The notes under the pieces: model-generated
The model's input: the letters and a program-made list of their open reading frames with translations, nothing else
The model's database searches: none
Told to the model about the DNA's origin: nothing
Assembly: GCF_008831285.2 (NCBI RefSeq)
Contig: NC_045142.1
Span: 16,743,354-16,807,353, forward strand
Direction of reading: 5' to 3'
DNA from: Nymphaea colorata
Lineage: Eukaryota; Streptophyta; Magnoliopsida; Nymphaeales; Nymphaeaceae
DNA length: 64,000 bases
Part shown: piece by piece, positions 1-11,050 of the stretch
How the letters are laid out: every line of letters begins with the position of its first letter
How positions within the stretch are numbered: the stretch's first letter is position 1
Translations under genes and position numbers: made by a program

Positions 1-240
1 TCTGATGTCAAGATTTATCCAGCTGAGTCTTCATTCTTTTAGCCTAGCGGAGGGCTCGCCACCACCCAAAATTTGTCGGTTAATAATATTTATGGGCCAT
101 GCATGTGAAAGCAAGTTCAACCTCAAACCATACATGGAATGTTTTACATTCTTGAGAGTGGAAAAAAAATCACTCAATGCATGAGTTTGTTAATATAAAA
201 TATTATTAGTGGCCAGGTAATGCCTGCCAATCACTGCTAC
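1..240 (+). repeat. Dispersed non-coding repeat, paralogous to 38658-38890
   Basis: The first 240 bases align by eye with 38658-38890. Both start at a 'TGATGTCAAGATT' word, pass through a shared 'TTTGTCGGTTAATAATATTT' stretch and end near 'AATGCCTGCCAAT' or its variant. A more diverged relative lies near 50535-50700. No open frame follows the conservation, so I read it as duplicated intergenic DNA from the protease-array unit. Confidence 0.65.
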
Positions 241-1234
241 CATGGAAAAAAGCTACTGATACTCTTAAACGTTCTTTTATATATGTAATTCAAATATGTA
301 AGATAATGTTATCAGATGAGTAAAACGAGAAACTTGGAAGTTTGATAAATAATGGCCAAAGCATCGTGAACTATTGCTGCAAGATAAATAGTCGACACTT
401 TTTCAATGACAGATTTTTAATTTTTGATGACCAGTCAACATCCAGTATATATATACATATATATATATATATATGTGTGTGTGTGTATGTGTATTCTTAC
501 TTATAAAGATCATTAAATCAATCGTGATGGATGGTTGAGAAATAAATAAGTAAAAAAAAGATATAAACTAATCATATATTAGAAAAATACTCGTCACATT
601 TTTCTTTTTATTTTTCTCTCATTCATTCATTATAGTGAATCAATCGGCCCTCATGAGTGAGCAGAGTAACTTTGAATAATGAGATGAAATATCAGTGGGT
701 GAAAGCCCATAATATCTAAGGGTAGAAAGACATCTATGTATATGTGTAGAGAGAGAATGGAACAGAGATTTTCACTTCAAGCTTGATGGTTTAAGCTGGT
801 CAATGGACGGGTTTTGGAGCAGGGACTACCGTGCCTTACAAGGGCAACACAAATGACGAAAACTTCAAACAATCTCTTCTTGCAACGTATTCACCGGTTA
901 TTGCCGTCACCATTGATAATACATTAAAGTGTCTGTCCTTCAAATATTTGTGAAGGAAAGTCTTCCAATATTTGTGATCCAAAGTTTTCAAGACTAATAT
1001 TCAGATCTTGATTTGACTGAGTCCAATGAAAGACAGAAAAAGAAATTGTGGAAGTCCAACCAACCACTACGAGCTTTGCTTAAGTGTAACATGCTACCAA
1101 CTTTTCTCCATTGTGATGGTTACTGATTACACCAATGAATATGTTACTTAGTTTGATCACATGTTTATTTTCTCCACAATTTCCAAATCCACGTCCCCAC
1201 CTTAATCAGCAGTGACCTTAACTATAACTTCCAT
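241..1234. other. AT-rich upstream flank of AP1
   Basis: No convincing coding sequence. It holds a TA/TG microsatellite (445-489) and purine-rich tracts. Near 930-985 an 'AATATTTGTGA' motif is repeated twice, about 30 bp apart. It ends in the presumed promoter of aspartic protease copy 1. Nothing else is recognisable. Confidence 0.5.
445..489. repeat. Compound (TA)n(TG)n microsatellite
   Basis: An alternating TA tract with one internal 'CA' interruption passes directly into a TG tract. Several similar compound tracts recur in the window. Confidence 0.9.
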
Positions 1235-1242
1235 TATAAATA
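1235..1242 (+). promoter_or_regulatory. TATA box of AP1
   Basis: TATAAATA lies 44-51 bp before the preferred start codon at 1286. That would place transcription initiation near 1265-1275, with a leader of only about 10-20 bases. The first ATG (1277) has a poor context, whereas the second (1286) has 'ACCATGGC'. The box is intact although the gene downstream is broken. Confidence 0.6.
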
Positions 1243-1285
1243 TCTACGCATTTCTCCTTAATACGGCAACCTTTTAATGCTCACC

Positions 1286-1868
1286 ATGGCTGGCTTCTCC
1301 TCAGCATCCCACCTTCTGCTCCAGTTGCTCCTACTTGCAGTGCTGCCTAGCCCTACCAGCATATTCGCTTCCAAACCTCTTGGCATCTCCATAGACCTCA
1401 TTCATCGAGACTCATCACTCTCCCCTCTCTATGACCTTTCATTCACTCTAGCCCAACGAGCAAAACAGTTCGCTTTGCGCTCCATGTTGCACTGCCGCCG
1501 CATTGCTTCACTATTTGCCAAAACCACCAGCATGATCTCCAGCCCCGTGATGCCTGGCTCTAGCGAGTATCTCATGAAACTCTCACTTGGTACACCATCC
1601 CGCCTCTACTGGGCCACCCTCGACACTGGTAGCGACCTCATATGGACGACATGCTGCACTGTGACTCCTGCTCCAGCCAAACATCAATGTTGGATCCATT
1701 TTAGTCGTCTACCTACAAGAGCCAAAGCTGATCCACCAGCTCTTCCATGAAGTGCCCCACGATGGTTTCACTATCAACCAACTTTGTGGATTCAGATATT
1801 CCTATGGAGACAAGTCCTTCATAAAAGCCATACTTGCCACTGAGACACTTGTTTGACGATGGTGCCGA
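1286..1868 (+). pseudogene. Aspartic protease AP1, N-terminal fragment (nepenthesin/CDR1-like, A1 family)
   Basis: Secreted plant pepsin-like peptidase, N-terminal part only. From Met at 1286 it has a hydrophobic signal peptide (residues about 8-28), the propeptide signature IDLIHRDS (36-43) typical of CDR1/nepenthesin proteins, EYLMKLSLGTP (94-104) and the first catalytic motif DTGSDLIW (113-120). The reading frame then breaks at about 1655. A second frame continues with HCDSC, LDP and SSTYKS, but carries TAG at 1702 and TGA at 1729. A third frame gives CGFRYSYGDKS and LATETLV and hits TGA at 1854. Homology stops near 1868, where a minus-strand gypsy element begins. The family is normally about 430-450 residues, so roughly 195 are represented here. 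A C-terminal piece of the same family lies at 33879-34078 on the same strand and is the likely other end. The TATA box and start context are preserved, so decay looks post-duplication. Confidence 0.88.
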
Positions 1869-2125
1869 CATGTCTTTATAAGTCCATGCAAAGGCTTCTT
1901 GATAATTTTTGAGGAAGTTTATCAACTTTTCTCTTTCTTTTGCTGAAAGACTTATTCCAATTTGCAAAATTTTTGGTTTTTTCTTCTATGCCAATGTCAA
2001 TTTCCTCAATCGTATCATTAATCAATGGTAACGGTTGATATTGTCTTTTTATTTGAATGAACTCTGGGCATTCTACCTCGGTGAGTCTTGGATTTACATC
2101 CTTGAAGTGACATTTGATCCTCAGG
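1869..2125 (-). pseudogene. G1 pol: linker and first residues of reverse transcriptase
   Basis: On the minus strand, residues such as VNPRLTEVECPEF (from about 2100) and IEEIDIGIEEKTK (about 2010-1975) run, through one frameshift, into IGISLSAKEREKLINFLKNY and FAWTYKDM (1965-1869). The last block is the conserved pre-RT/RT-start signature of plant Ty3 elements (…FAWSYxDMPG…). The sequence stops immediately after DM, where AP1-derived sequence begins on the other strand. No catalytic RT motif remains. It continues the protease region and is silent. Confidence 0.75.
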
Positions 2126-2413
2126 TGCCATCCTAAAGATTATAAAGAGGTTAGATTGAATGTTAGACATTTTATATGGAAGTAACTTGCATATGTCATT
2201 GCATATTTGAAGGTATTACAGAATAAAGACACATGGTTTATTGGAGTATAACGACAACAAAATGACAAAATAATGAGTAGATGACAAAATGATAGTAGAT
2301 TTGTTGATTCAGATTGATGGTGAACAGGCCTTGCTCTTGACGAAAGATACATGCTTGAATCCTTCTTCGACAGCCACCTTTTCATAACTTTGACATCCTA
2401 GGGCTTGAGTGCC
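2126..2413 (-). other. Degenerate spacer inside G1
   Basis: This stretch separates the G-patch-like end (2414) from the pre-RT linker (2125). It has short frames without recognisable motifs. It may be decayed G1 coding sequence or a small insertion; I cannot decide. Confidence 0.35.
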
Positions 2414-3316
2414 TCATTGTCTTGTCAAGGTAATCGACTCCAAGATTTCATTTTCATGTTTGCCAAGGCCAGTGAATGGCTGATAGTCATAGCATATGAG
2501 TAAATCTAATCCTTTCTCATTCTGGCTGAAATTTCTGAATAATGAATGACTTCTGTAACTTGTTTCAAGCATGGTAGCTTTTTTCACCCACATTTGTTTA
2601 TTTGTCTTCTGAATAGCCAATTTGCTAACACCTTGGGATATTTTTTCTACTTTGCATACTCGAATACTAAGTACCTTAATTGTATATATTGGTACTAGAA
2701 TCAGTGGATGCATAAGATGATTTTGCCTATCCTCTACATAAATTATTATAGTATTCATGTTGTGAGTCCACTTGATGCACTTATGTAGAGTATAAGGAAC
2801 CGCATTGGTAATATGGATCCATGGTCTGCCAAGCAACAGATTGAATGAGAGTTTTATATCCACAACATCAAATAAAACCTGATTATATGTCTCGGAGATA
2901 TTCATATCCAGACATATACTTCATATGCAAGGTTGTCCTATTCCATCATATCCATGAATGAAAACTGATGATGGGGTATAGTCGGCATGCTTTATGCCTA
3001 ATGTAGTCTATTGTGGACAAATGTTCAGGCTTGCTCTTCCCTCGATTATGACATCAGAGACTTTGGTGCCCCTTGTTTCTACCACTATGTGCAAGGCATC
3101 ATTATGCAATGTGCCTTCATTTGGTAGATCTTTATTAGAAAATGTTGTCAGACCATTTCTGTATAGTCCAAAAGCCCATTCATTCCTCCAGTTATGGTTA
3201 ATTCCTTCCTTCTTGAAAATGGCTTCCAAGGGTTCAAGATCCCATATTTGTGACTTTTGATCGATCTTTGTTTGATTGTTTTGTTTGCTGGTCTGGTTTG
3301 TGGATTGAACGATCAT
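2414..3316 (-). pseudogene. G1 retroviral-type aspartic protease and G-patch-like region
   Basis: Minus-strand frames show NDALHIVVETRGTKVSDVII followed by EGRAS-LNICP (3110-3008). In intact plant Ty3 relatives this block reads D-G-G-S-[AS]-LN-[IV]-CP. The active-site D and second G are replaced here (EGRAS), so this protease is dead. Downstream, DVVDIKLSFNLLLGRPWIH (2870-2810) is the strongly conserved post-protease block of these elements, followed by a peptide with Y-QPFTGLGKHENEI (2480-2430) that resembles the G-patch of Tat/Ogre elements. A frame break lies between 3008 and 2905. The order protease then G-patch then RT matches the lineage. Confidence 0.75.
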
Positions 3317-3357
3317 TTGTCATGATTGAAAAGTAACTCAAAGAAATCCAGGGATTC

Positions 3358-4660
3358 TTAATCCCTTTCGTTTGCCACCATGTCTTGATGATTTGTTGAA
3401 AACCTGACCATTGCAACTGGTCCTTTCTCATGTTTAGGAAAAGAGTTTTTGAGGATATCTAGTTGTTCACTAAACTCCTTGATGATTTCTATGTTGTGTG
3501 CATGTTGCACAATATTTTTGAGCACAAGACAATGTTTTGTATTGTGTCCTAGAGCACGATGAAATTTGTAGAACTGTTCTTTGTTTTTTCCTATCATTGG
3601 TCGAGGATTGGAAACTTTTGGGAGGAACAGAGTGCCTCTTTCAATCAGCATGTGCATGACTTCTTCGTAAATGTGTTCTAATAGGATGAATTTTTTGTCG
3701 TGTCTCAATCCAGGATATTTGTTCTTAGGGCCGCTGCTACTGCTACTTTGTCTGCTACTCCATTATTCTCAGAATAGTATGCCCTTTCTTTTTTTGATGG
3801 TGCCGGCATTGGATATAATGTTGGCTGGAGCATTTTGACTCTTGTTGTTCTTCTTTGTATCTTCTCTAACCTTTATTGGGATGACAACATCAAAAGCTCC
3901 ATTTTCAATTCCTACTTCATTGCATTCTGCTCTTTTAGTAAGATCAATGAAAGATTTGATTGGAGCATTAGAAATGAGGCTCCTCAGTGGCTGTGTCAAA
4001 TTGTTGATGAAAAGGTTGATTAGTTTGTCAAAATTTTTCAATTCAATTGGATTGATGTGCTCCCGGTACCACTGCTGCAATTCCTTCCAAGCTCCTTCAG
4101 AAGCATTGAAAGAGAGCTTTATGATTGTAGTGAAATTTATAGCATTCCACGAAAAAGATGTCCAAATGTGCCTTTGGGTCTCCATGGCCATCAAATTTGA
4201 TAAATTTGTTATGTGCTTATCGTTTTCAAAGCTTTCATAGAAATCTTTGTAGGTGAAATTCCTTTTGTTCTTGCCTTTAAGTTGAACTGTGTTCAACTTC
4301 TTTTCAACTTTCTAAATTTTTTCTTTCTAGGATTCCCCTTTCTTCTTTTTCTAGGGAGTCTTTCGTTCTTCCTTACTACTGGATTCTATGGTAGCGTCTT
4401 CAGAAGAATCAAAACTGTTCGACGAAGATTTCTTCGTTTTCTTCCCTTTCTTCTTGGCTTTCTCTGCCTGGGCTTGCTCTTCATTAAACAAGATAATGTA
4501 TCTCTGGAATTTCTTATATTATTCATATTTCGGATCATTTGCTTTTGTCTTGGGAAGTGTTTCTGAAGAGGATTCTTCTTCCTTGTCTCTCATAAAAGCT
4601 TATTCTGGTTCCATTTCCATCCTCCGTCTTTATTGGTCTCTAGTCTCGACTATAAAACAG
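3358..4660 (-). pseudogene. G1 gag (capsid/nucleocapsid-like)
   Basis: The N-terminal part (4660-4310) is charged, with Lys-rich and Ser/Glu-rich tracts (KAKKKGKKTKKSSS, then DSSEDAT). The capsid-like block (4296-3769) holds SFNASEGAWKELQQWYREH, FDKLINLFINNLTQPLRSLI and SFIDLTKRAECNEV, matching the retrotransposon gag family of plant Ty3 elements. The C-terminal block (3708-3358) contains CxxH-like YKFHRALGHNTKHCLVLKNIV, a single C/H knuckle-type motif. Frames are interrupted near 3710-3770 and 4300. The protein would form the virus-like particle core of the retrotransposon. Its place upstream of the protease supports the assignment. Confidence 0.75.
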
Positions 4661-4837
4661 ATGTTCACTTTGTAAGAAGAAAAATTAAAAGTGTTAGGAT
4701 TTGAATTGATGAGAGATAATTTATATAAATGACAAAATAGCAAATTTTGATTACAAATTGAAAGGATAATGAGATTGATAAGACTTGATAACGTTGAACA
4801 CAACTTGACAAAACTTGGCTTGCTTAACCATAATGAA

Positions 4838-5560
4838 CTAGACATGATGATCTAGGACAAAAGGATAGATGGTAGACTTCATTCTACAAATACATGGTCC
4901 TCTTACTGGGTTGTAGCTGTATCGATCAAAGAAGTTCCAAATGATGGTGGAGTCATCCACTTCCTCTATCTTCCTATGATAGTACCCCATACTGGATAAT
5001 TGACCGTCTCTGTTTTTAAAATGGCATGATTGTGGCCCCATGTGTTTGTAGAACCATGCTTGTAGTGCGAAGAACACATCCTTCTATCAAATCCGTATCC
5101 CCAATTGAAAATTTGCTCAATTCTCGGTAAAGGAATTCTAAGGCTGCCATTGCCATAGTTGTGTGACAGACTTTGACATGCCCCCATTTTTTGAAGAGGC
5201 AAGCTGTGCGAAAATACATTATGTGTTTTTCATTGTTGAAGAAGATGAGATCCGCGTACAAGTCACCTTGGAGTTTTTGTACTTGTCTGCAACACTTCTA
5301 GATAGTAAAGTAGGGTTGACATATTGGAAATATGCTTCACCAAGTTCATGTAGTTGGAGGTATTGATGTCCATCTTTCTCTAGAAAGGGCCAGCTTGGTT
5401 TTCCTGTGAGTTTACAGACTACTTCTATAGTATTGACTTGACCTTGGATCACAAGGAACTGGTCTTCAATTGGTTCTCTTGGATCACCTTTTGGCTCTCG
5501 CAAACCCATAATGCTAGAAAACTCATCTAGAGTGATTGTCATTTCACTCCATGTGAACAT
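4838..5560 (-). pseudogene. G1 ORF1 with plant-mobile-domain-like sequence
   Basis: Minus-strand frames begin MFTWSEMTITLDEFSSIMGL (from 5560), which matches the start of the plant mobile domain (…GEMTITLxDVxxLxGLP…). They continue with YADLIFFNNEKHIMYF, MAMAALEFLYRELS and the motif FFALQAWFYKHM near 5080-5040. This Leu/Trp-rich pattern is found both in host MAIN-like proteins and in the extra ORF upstream of gag in some plant Ty3 elements. Here its position immediately 5' of gag on the same strand argues for the transposon version. At least two frameshifts interrupt it (near 5220 and 5060). The function of this ORF is not established. Confidence 0.5.
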
Positions 5561-5579
5561 TCTGGTTCTTGGGTTCTAA

Positions 5580-6583
5580 CTTTCAACAATCACATGAATT
5601 TGACTGTTGTTAACAGGTTGCATGGCAAGACTGGCTGCTTCTTCGAGACCACAATCTTCTAAGTGGCCCGACAACATATATCGTAAAGTTGGGTACAATT
5701 AATGATACTACTGAGGTAGGTAGACTCCATTTGGGATGATGCGAAATCCAGATCGCCCTTGACATGACCTGAATAGCATGTGGTCATATGGGAAAATGCT
5801 TTCTGAGTTTATCTGGACAAAAGAAAGTATTAGATGTTGGCATAAATTGGCCCAATAGAAACTTGAGAAGAGTTTTGTCATTGGACATGGGTTTGGAGGC
5901 GTTGTAAAACATCACATCTCATGCATTCAAACAAGCAATTAATGAAAATTTGATAATGCATTCCCTAGGACTTTTGCCTATATGCATTGTTTTGAAAATT
6001 GATCTTGGAACCTATGGAGAATAAATGGGTAAATTGTTCCTGATTTATCCCAAGTTCAATGTATACCTATATACCAAATATATGGTACTAGCATAGACTC
6101 CTCCAAGGGTTCTCTAGATTTGGGCTCTCCAATCTCCTTGTTCACCCATCGATATATCGGGACTATTGTCCATTTTGGTACTAATTAGGGGACTTTTTAG
6201 TCCAATTGGGTGGTCCAGTTATAAGGCTATATCTTAGACTAATGTCCTAGAAATAGCCCATAAACTGAGTGACTAAGATATGATGTAAGTAAGGATTTGT
6301 TTTTTAAAAAAAAAAAACTCATGAGAAGATGCAAAATAGATGGCGCTGTTGCATAAATTCCTACAAGATAGATTTAAAGATTTGAGAGCATACATGTGCT
6401 TCATACAACTCCTAAATTGAGGATGGTATGACAAATTGAAGTAAAAGGGGGTTCATGGAATCTCCTCAATGTTTACTACATAATGCCGGTATGCATGAAA
6501 GTTCTGTGCAATTGAATTCCCACACAACTTGTATATGATCCAATAAATCTTTAGACAGACGATGATGGGCCCCTACCCTGTCC
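5580..6583 (-). other. G1 5' leader, homologous to the LARD leader
   Basis: No coding sequence. Several blocks align by eye with 19900-20438 in the LARD. These are 'GGTACTAATTAGGGG' (6177-6191) with 'GGTACTAACGAGGGGG' (19966-19981), a following 'CAGTTATAAGGCT' with 'TAGTTGTAAGGCT', and 'GATGATGGGCCC' (6561-6572) with 'GATGATGGGTCCC' (20411-20423). In the LARD that last block overlaps the primer binding site. In G1 the site itself is degraded. Confidence 0.55.
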
Positions 6584-6589
6584 TCGAGG

Positions 6590-8413
6590 GCGTTGAATGC
6601 ACAATCAGCAATTTTTTTTAATTAATTTTGAAAAAAAAATTCCTGAGAAAGGGATCCGTCCGTCGGTACGAGCTCCAACCATTCCTGCCACTTTTCACAG
6701 GGGTAATTGGACCAAGGACTAAGGATTATTCAGACCATGTACAAGTTATTGATGCAAATCCTATATGCTTGTGCATTGAGGTTTTGGATTCAAGAATCAA
6801 AGTTCATCTTGAATAAGTGATTTGAACTTGTATTCAAAAATAGATTCCTTGGAAAATGACTTTTTTTTTGTATGGTATTTGAAGATTGGAGGGTTTTCAA
6901 GTTGATTTGAAAACCTTTGTTGTGCCATTTGTTTTGAAATCCATGATTCTTGAAAATAGTTTTAATTGGGGATTTTGAAGATTGAAATTAACTGAAGATG
7001 AGTTTTGGATTGAAATTGTGAACATCTTATGATCAATTTTTGGGAAAATGGCTAAGTAACCTTAGCAAGAAAAATTTTCTTTTGACAAATCGTGTGATTT
7101 GGTATAAAATATTAGAAACTTAGGTTTTAGTTAGGTAGAGTTTATTCTTGTGATGAAACATAGGTTCCAAATTATTACAAAATGTGTTGTTTTCTAAATA
7201 TATTTTGGCCAAGATTATTAATGCACTGCTTGTGTTTTCTTTGAAAGTTAAGTGAAGTTCGGTCACCATTTTTTTGCAACTCAAATTTGAATCGCTTAAT
7301 TTCTTGAGAAGATGCATGTGGTGCTATTGACTTTGAGTGAGTGTGAACGTGCGAAATACAAAGCGAAACTATATGAGACATATATTCTTCACTCTCTCAT
7401 AATCTCTCAAAGTTCATTCATTTGAAACATTCATGCTCACCTCTCTCATAATCTCTCAAATTCTATTCATATGAAATCACACATCATACAATATACACTT
7501 AAAGATTGATTGTAATTAAAAAATAGGACTTCCTTTAAATGTGCTTATCAATTCTCAAGCACAAGTTAGAGAAGCAGTCTATAAACTTGTGTCATGGATG
7601 AGAATCTCAAAAGAATTAAAATTTAGGCAAATGAAGATGAAATCCACCTTTTAAATATTGGGGAAACGTGGCAATTATCTATTTTCCTCAAAATTGCCAT
7701 AAAAATCAGATATTTATTCCAATTTAAATGATTTAAAATTAAATATTGATTATAAGAGTGTTTGACTCTTAGAAAATGATGAAATTCAGTTTGACTCCAT
7801 GTGAACTAAACATCCAAGTCGGCAAAAAACATGTGCCAAATGCTCTCATTCATGTCATGGAATAACTTTTCTTTCTCCCCAAAATCAAGCTAAATTCCAA
7901 ATTCTTGTGCTAAAAAATCCATCCATTTCTTGGACTAACACTTTTGATTTTGTTCTTTAGGGGATATAAAGATTAGGGTCTTAAGTATGATCTTACATTG
8001 TTCTTGAAATATAATCAATTTCATGTAAGTTTGAAAATTGATAAATGAAATCAACAATTTCTAAAAGGAATTTTAGAGAGCCGATTAGATAGGATTAAAA
8101 CTTTTTATTGTTCTACAAGACATAGCCACTTTGTGGCTTAACATTAGCATGTCAAGCATGTAAAATTTAAAATTTCTAAACCAACCCCTGTAAAGTATGA
8201 TCTAATTTCAGCAAATTACATACACTTTGTGTATGAGTTGCTGGAATTAAGCAAAACTTTAAGATGAAATGAAAGCGATTTCATACCTTCGCACTATGAA
8301 AATCAACAGAATGATCTTCTTTTCTTAAAATCAACTTGAAAACATGTTTCAACCTGATTTTTAAAGAGAAGCATGACTCTTAATCAAGATATCGCATGTG
8401 CATATATATTGCA

Positions 8414-8445
<32 letters not shown>

Positions 8446-9200
8446 GTTATCCCTCCAAATGAAAATTTTAACGAGGGATCACATGGCCTATGAATCATGA
8501 TGATTAATGGCTGGGTTTCTTTATGTAGGGAGATTGAAAATTGGTTTCTAATCCCCTCTACAGCCCTTGATCTATTAAAATAAAAAAAACACAAATTAAA
8601 ATGACTTTTAAATGAAAGGAAATAAGATAACACTCAAGCTGGTTCATCTTTAATTTCACCATGCAAAGGTGGATCACTTTTATAAGAATGTGTCCGTCCA
8701 TAATTGGCATTTATATTATATATACTATAGCAAACCTCTTTCTCAAGTGGAAATCACGGATTCATGAATGCATCATGCGTTGATATATACATTTGATTCG
8801 TGGCTTTTTCTTTAGCTTGACGTCATTCCCAACCATGAAAAATATGAAAATAAATCCTTCCCATGAGTGCTGGAATTAAAAATAAATAGCAAGAAACTGA
8901 AATAGAAGAAAAATGGATTGGAATTACCTACTTTATGGTCGGTCTTGATGCTTGATCTTCCTCTTTGCTTGTTTTCTAATTCAAGCAATCCTAAGCAGGA
9001 ATCCAAACTTGGATTCAAGCTTATCAAAGTAAGAAGAAGAATGGCTTACTTGTTGGAATTTGCAGTGGGGAAGAGAGAGCTTCTCACCATGAAAATCCTA
9101 AGGGTTCACTTAAGCAACCTAACTTGGCAAAATCGATAAAGAGAATAGGGGAAGGTGAAGAAGGAAATTAGAGAGAGGGAAGGGGGCTTGGATGATTTTT
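6590..9200 (-). repeat. Diverged 5' LTR of G1 (upper boundary uncertain)
   Basis: The lower part matches the LARD LTRs. 6648-6705 ('CCGTCCGTCGGTACGAG', then an 'AGGGGTAAT' word) parallels 14006-14070. 7255-7310 (a 'TTCGGTCACCA' block followed by a 'GCTTAATTTCTT' word) parallels 14315-14370. Near 8915-8945 a 'GATTGGAATTACCTACT' word resembles 15932-15950 in the LARD LTR. The region is non-coding. I could not find the terminal 'GATAACA', so 9200 is only where similarity to segment A takes over. A (TA)n tract interrupts it at 8413-8439. Confidence 0.4.
8413..8439. repeat. (AT)n microsatellite
   Basis: About 13 uninterrupted AT units inside the presumed G1 LTR. Confidence 0.9.
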
Positions 9201-9896
9201 TTTTTTCTCCTCCTTGGCTTTTCCTTCTAGCTCATTGCTGCAGCAATTTGATGAAGACCTCAAAAATACTAGAAATCTAGGACTTGTCAAATACAATGAG
9301 CAGCCATTGATTCAAGAGTTTTGTTCTTGGAAAAGGAGCAATCTCATTGGTTCGCAGTTTGAATGGGTCACCGCAAAACACAGTAACTTGTCGGTGGCAA
9401 AGCAAGATATTCGCTGCTGACAGAAGGCCCTTCAGAAAATCAGTGGCCGAGGGATGCCACATGCTAATCAGCAAAATAGCTACAGAGCTTCGACAATGTA
9501 AACTAGTAATTTTTGTGTGCCTGTGTGGGCAATTGCCACACAAGTCCACACGTTCCTACATGATTCTTGATAAATAGGAGTTGCCTATTGTGATACTTAT
9601 CAGTCCTCCTTAATGATTCTTTAATTATTCATACTCTCACATTCTGTTTTTCTCGTGTAAAAGTTGGTTGGAGTCAGCCGCTTTCAATTGTATTGGGGCT
9701 TCGCTTGGGTTGATCCAAAGTGTTATACAAATCGGCCAATATTTATTTATTGTTTACTTAGAAGAAACTGTCTTTTCCATAAAACTACTAAGGCCATGCC
9801 CTTATGCTTTCAAGATTTTGTCCTGCTTCGAGGCTTAGGTGAACATACTCTACATCGCTCAACTCCACTTGCCATGGTTTGCAATCTAGAGAAACA

Positions 9897-9992
9897 ACAC
9901 ACTAGAATGTGACAGCGGCCACAAGATTCAAACCTCGAACTCCTTGGATATGAACTACTTGCCACCCAGTTGCCCCATGTGCCTTGAGGCAA
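9897..9992 (-). mobile_element. Possible tRNA-derived SINE head
   Basis: On the minus strand, 'GGGTGGCAAGTAGTTC' (about 9970) is followed 35-40 bp later by 'GGTTTGAATCT' (about 9930), resembling pol III A- and B-box spacing and a B box of GGTTCGAATCC type. The block is conserved in copies B (28220-28315) and C (49640-49735). No 3' tail or target duplication was found, so this is only a candidate. Confidence 0.3.
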
Positions 9993-10460
9993 TCAACCAA
10001 TCTTTATTCAAGTGATTCTGAATGAAGCATGATATAGCCAATTCATCATTAATCGCCGATTTTAAAAGACGCAGAAGTGCTTTCGGGTTTCTTTCAGTTT
10101 CCACTTGATTTCACATTTCACTTAAAGAAATTTCCAAAATATTGACAAAGTAGCTCTCAGCCTCGATCTCACTCTCAAACTGCAGGCCCACATGGACCAT
10201 CTAGAGTCTAGCATCCACAGTTTGCTATCGCCCATCGATGTTGAAGACTCAGGCAACCATCCATGGCGTCGTTGAGGAATCGATCAATGACATCACTGGA
10301 GTTGGCCAAAAAGGGCATCTGCAGTTTTTCCAATCCATCCCTCCTCTTTGGTCATGTCAACCTGCCGAACCTAGGGATGTCAGAGGGTTGGGTTAGGTCC
10401 GACCAAGCCTTCTGTTTTTTAACTTAAATTTTTTCATTCCAAAACAGACTAGTTACCTCA

Positions 10461-10604
10461 GGGGCTGTCTGACGACAGTAACACATTGTTATTAATGTCT
10501 CCTACTGTACATGCAACACTGTAACAAGTCTTCTATGAATCTGTCTTATTTGCTAGGACAGATTTATGGGGCAGCAACAATGTATTACTTTGCCAAACAA
10601 CATC
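10461..10604. mobile_element. Tourist-like (PIF/Harbinger) MITE, 144 bp, copy in segment A
   Basis: Terminal inverted repeats of about 30 bp begin GGGGCTGTCTGAC at the left end and, on the complement of the right end, GATGTTGTTTGGC. Both continue through an 'AGTAA-ACATTGTT' type block. Flanking trinucleotides are TCA (10458-10460) and TTA (10605-10607), a mutated form of the TTA/TAA duplication used by PIF/Harbinger elements. The other copy, at 28808-28951, has a perfect TTA/TTA pair. Confidence 0.7.
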
Positions 10605-11050
10605 TTAAGAACCTACTTTTATGTTTAAAAATCAACCAAAGGTTGAATGTTCTTGTTGGGTTTTTGGATCTAGATATTAGACCAAATGTAAAATCACATA
10701 CAAAACCCAGAAGCAAAAAGTAGGTGGATATATGTGTCTATGTATATGTATGTATTGTGCTTTTGTGTACTGGATGCTCCAATTTTTTAAACCATTAAAA
10801 ATTAGTCTTTAAATGCATTGTTAATTGTTGCTAAAAACACTAGGAACTGTTGCTATGTACATGTCGTAAACTATTGCTAGTCCTCATTTTTTACAGCCAC
10901 CCAATATAATGCATTGAGTGTGTAAATAAATGCATTGCTTAATAAAATGCACTATGTGATCTACTGTGAGAGGTTGGAGGATTTCTCTATCCAGAGCTGG
11001 GTGGAGAAGTTCGAGGACATATATATATGATTTTTGACAAAATGTATAGC

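Larger units (their letters stand above)
1869..6583 (-). mobile_element. Ty3/gypsy element G1 (Tat/Ogre-like), 3'-truncated internal region
   Basis: Read on the minus strand, the order is leader (6583-5580), ORF1 with a plant-mobile-domain-like region (5560-4838), gag (4660-3358), protease with a G-patch-like segment (3316-2414), then pre-RT sequence ending at the first residues of reverse transcriptase at 1869. RT, RNase H, integrase and the 3' LTR are absent. An extra ORF upstream of gag and a protease-to-RT linker with a G-patch-like peptide suggest the Tat/Ogre lineage; this is inference from family knowledge. Every frame is interrupted. The truncation point lies inside AP1, so this element or a deletion derivative of it interrupts that gene. 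Confidence 0.75.
9266..11020 (+). repeat. Segmental duplication, copy A (non-coding)
   Basis: 9266-9900 matches 49036-49640 (for example 'CGCAGTTTGAATGGGTCACC' at 9354 and 49128). 9900-10440 matches both 28216-28700 and 49640-50040. 10440-11020 matches 28760-29420 with the same embedded MITE. Short open frames are not conserved between copies. It is a partial copy of the unit seen more completely at 27636-31290 (B) and 48257-51290 (C). Confidence 0.75.

Noticed and set aside
1713-1868. Continuation of the gypsy polyprotein on the minus strand below 1869
   Set aside because: The plus strand here reads SSTYKS, YSYGDKS and LATETLV of the aspartic protease, so the minus-strand frame is antisense to AP1.
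9640-9760. Possible second SINE in segment A ('TTGGTTGGAGTCAGCC' region, also at 49438)
   Set aside because: Conserved between A and C, but no pol III boxes, tail or target duplications were found.
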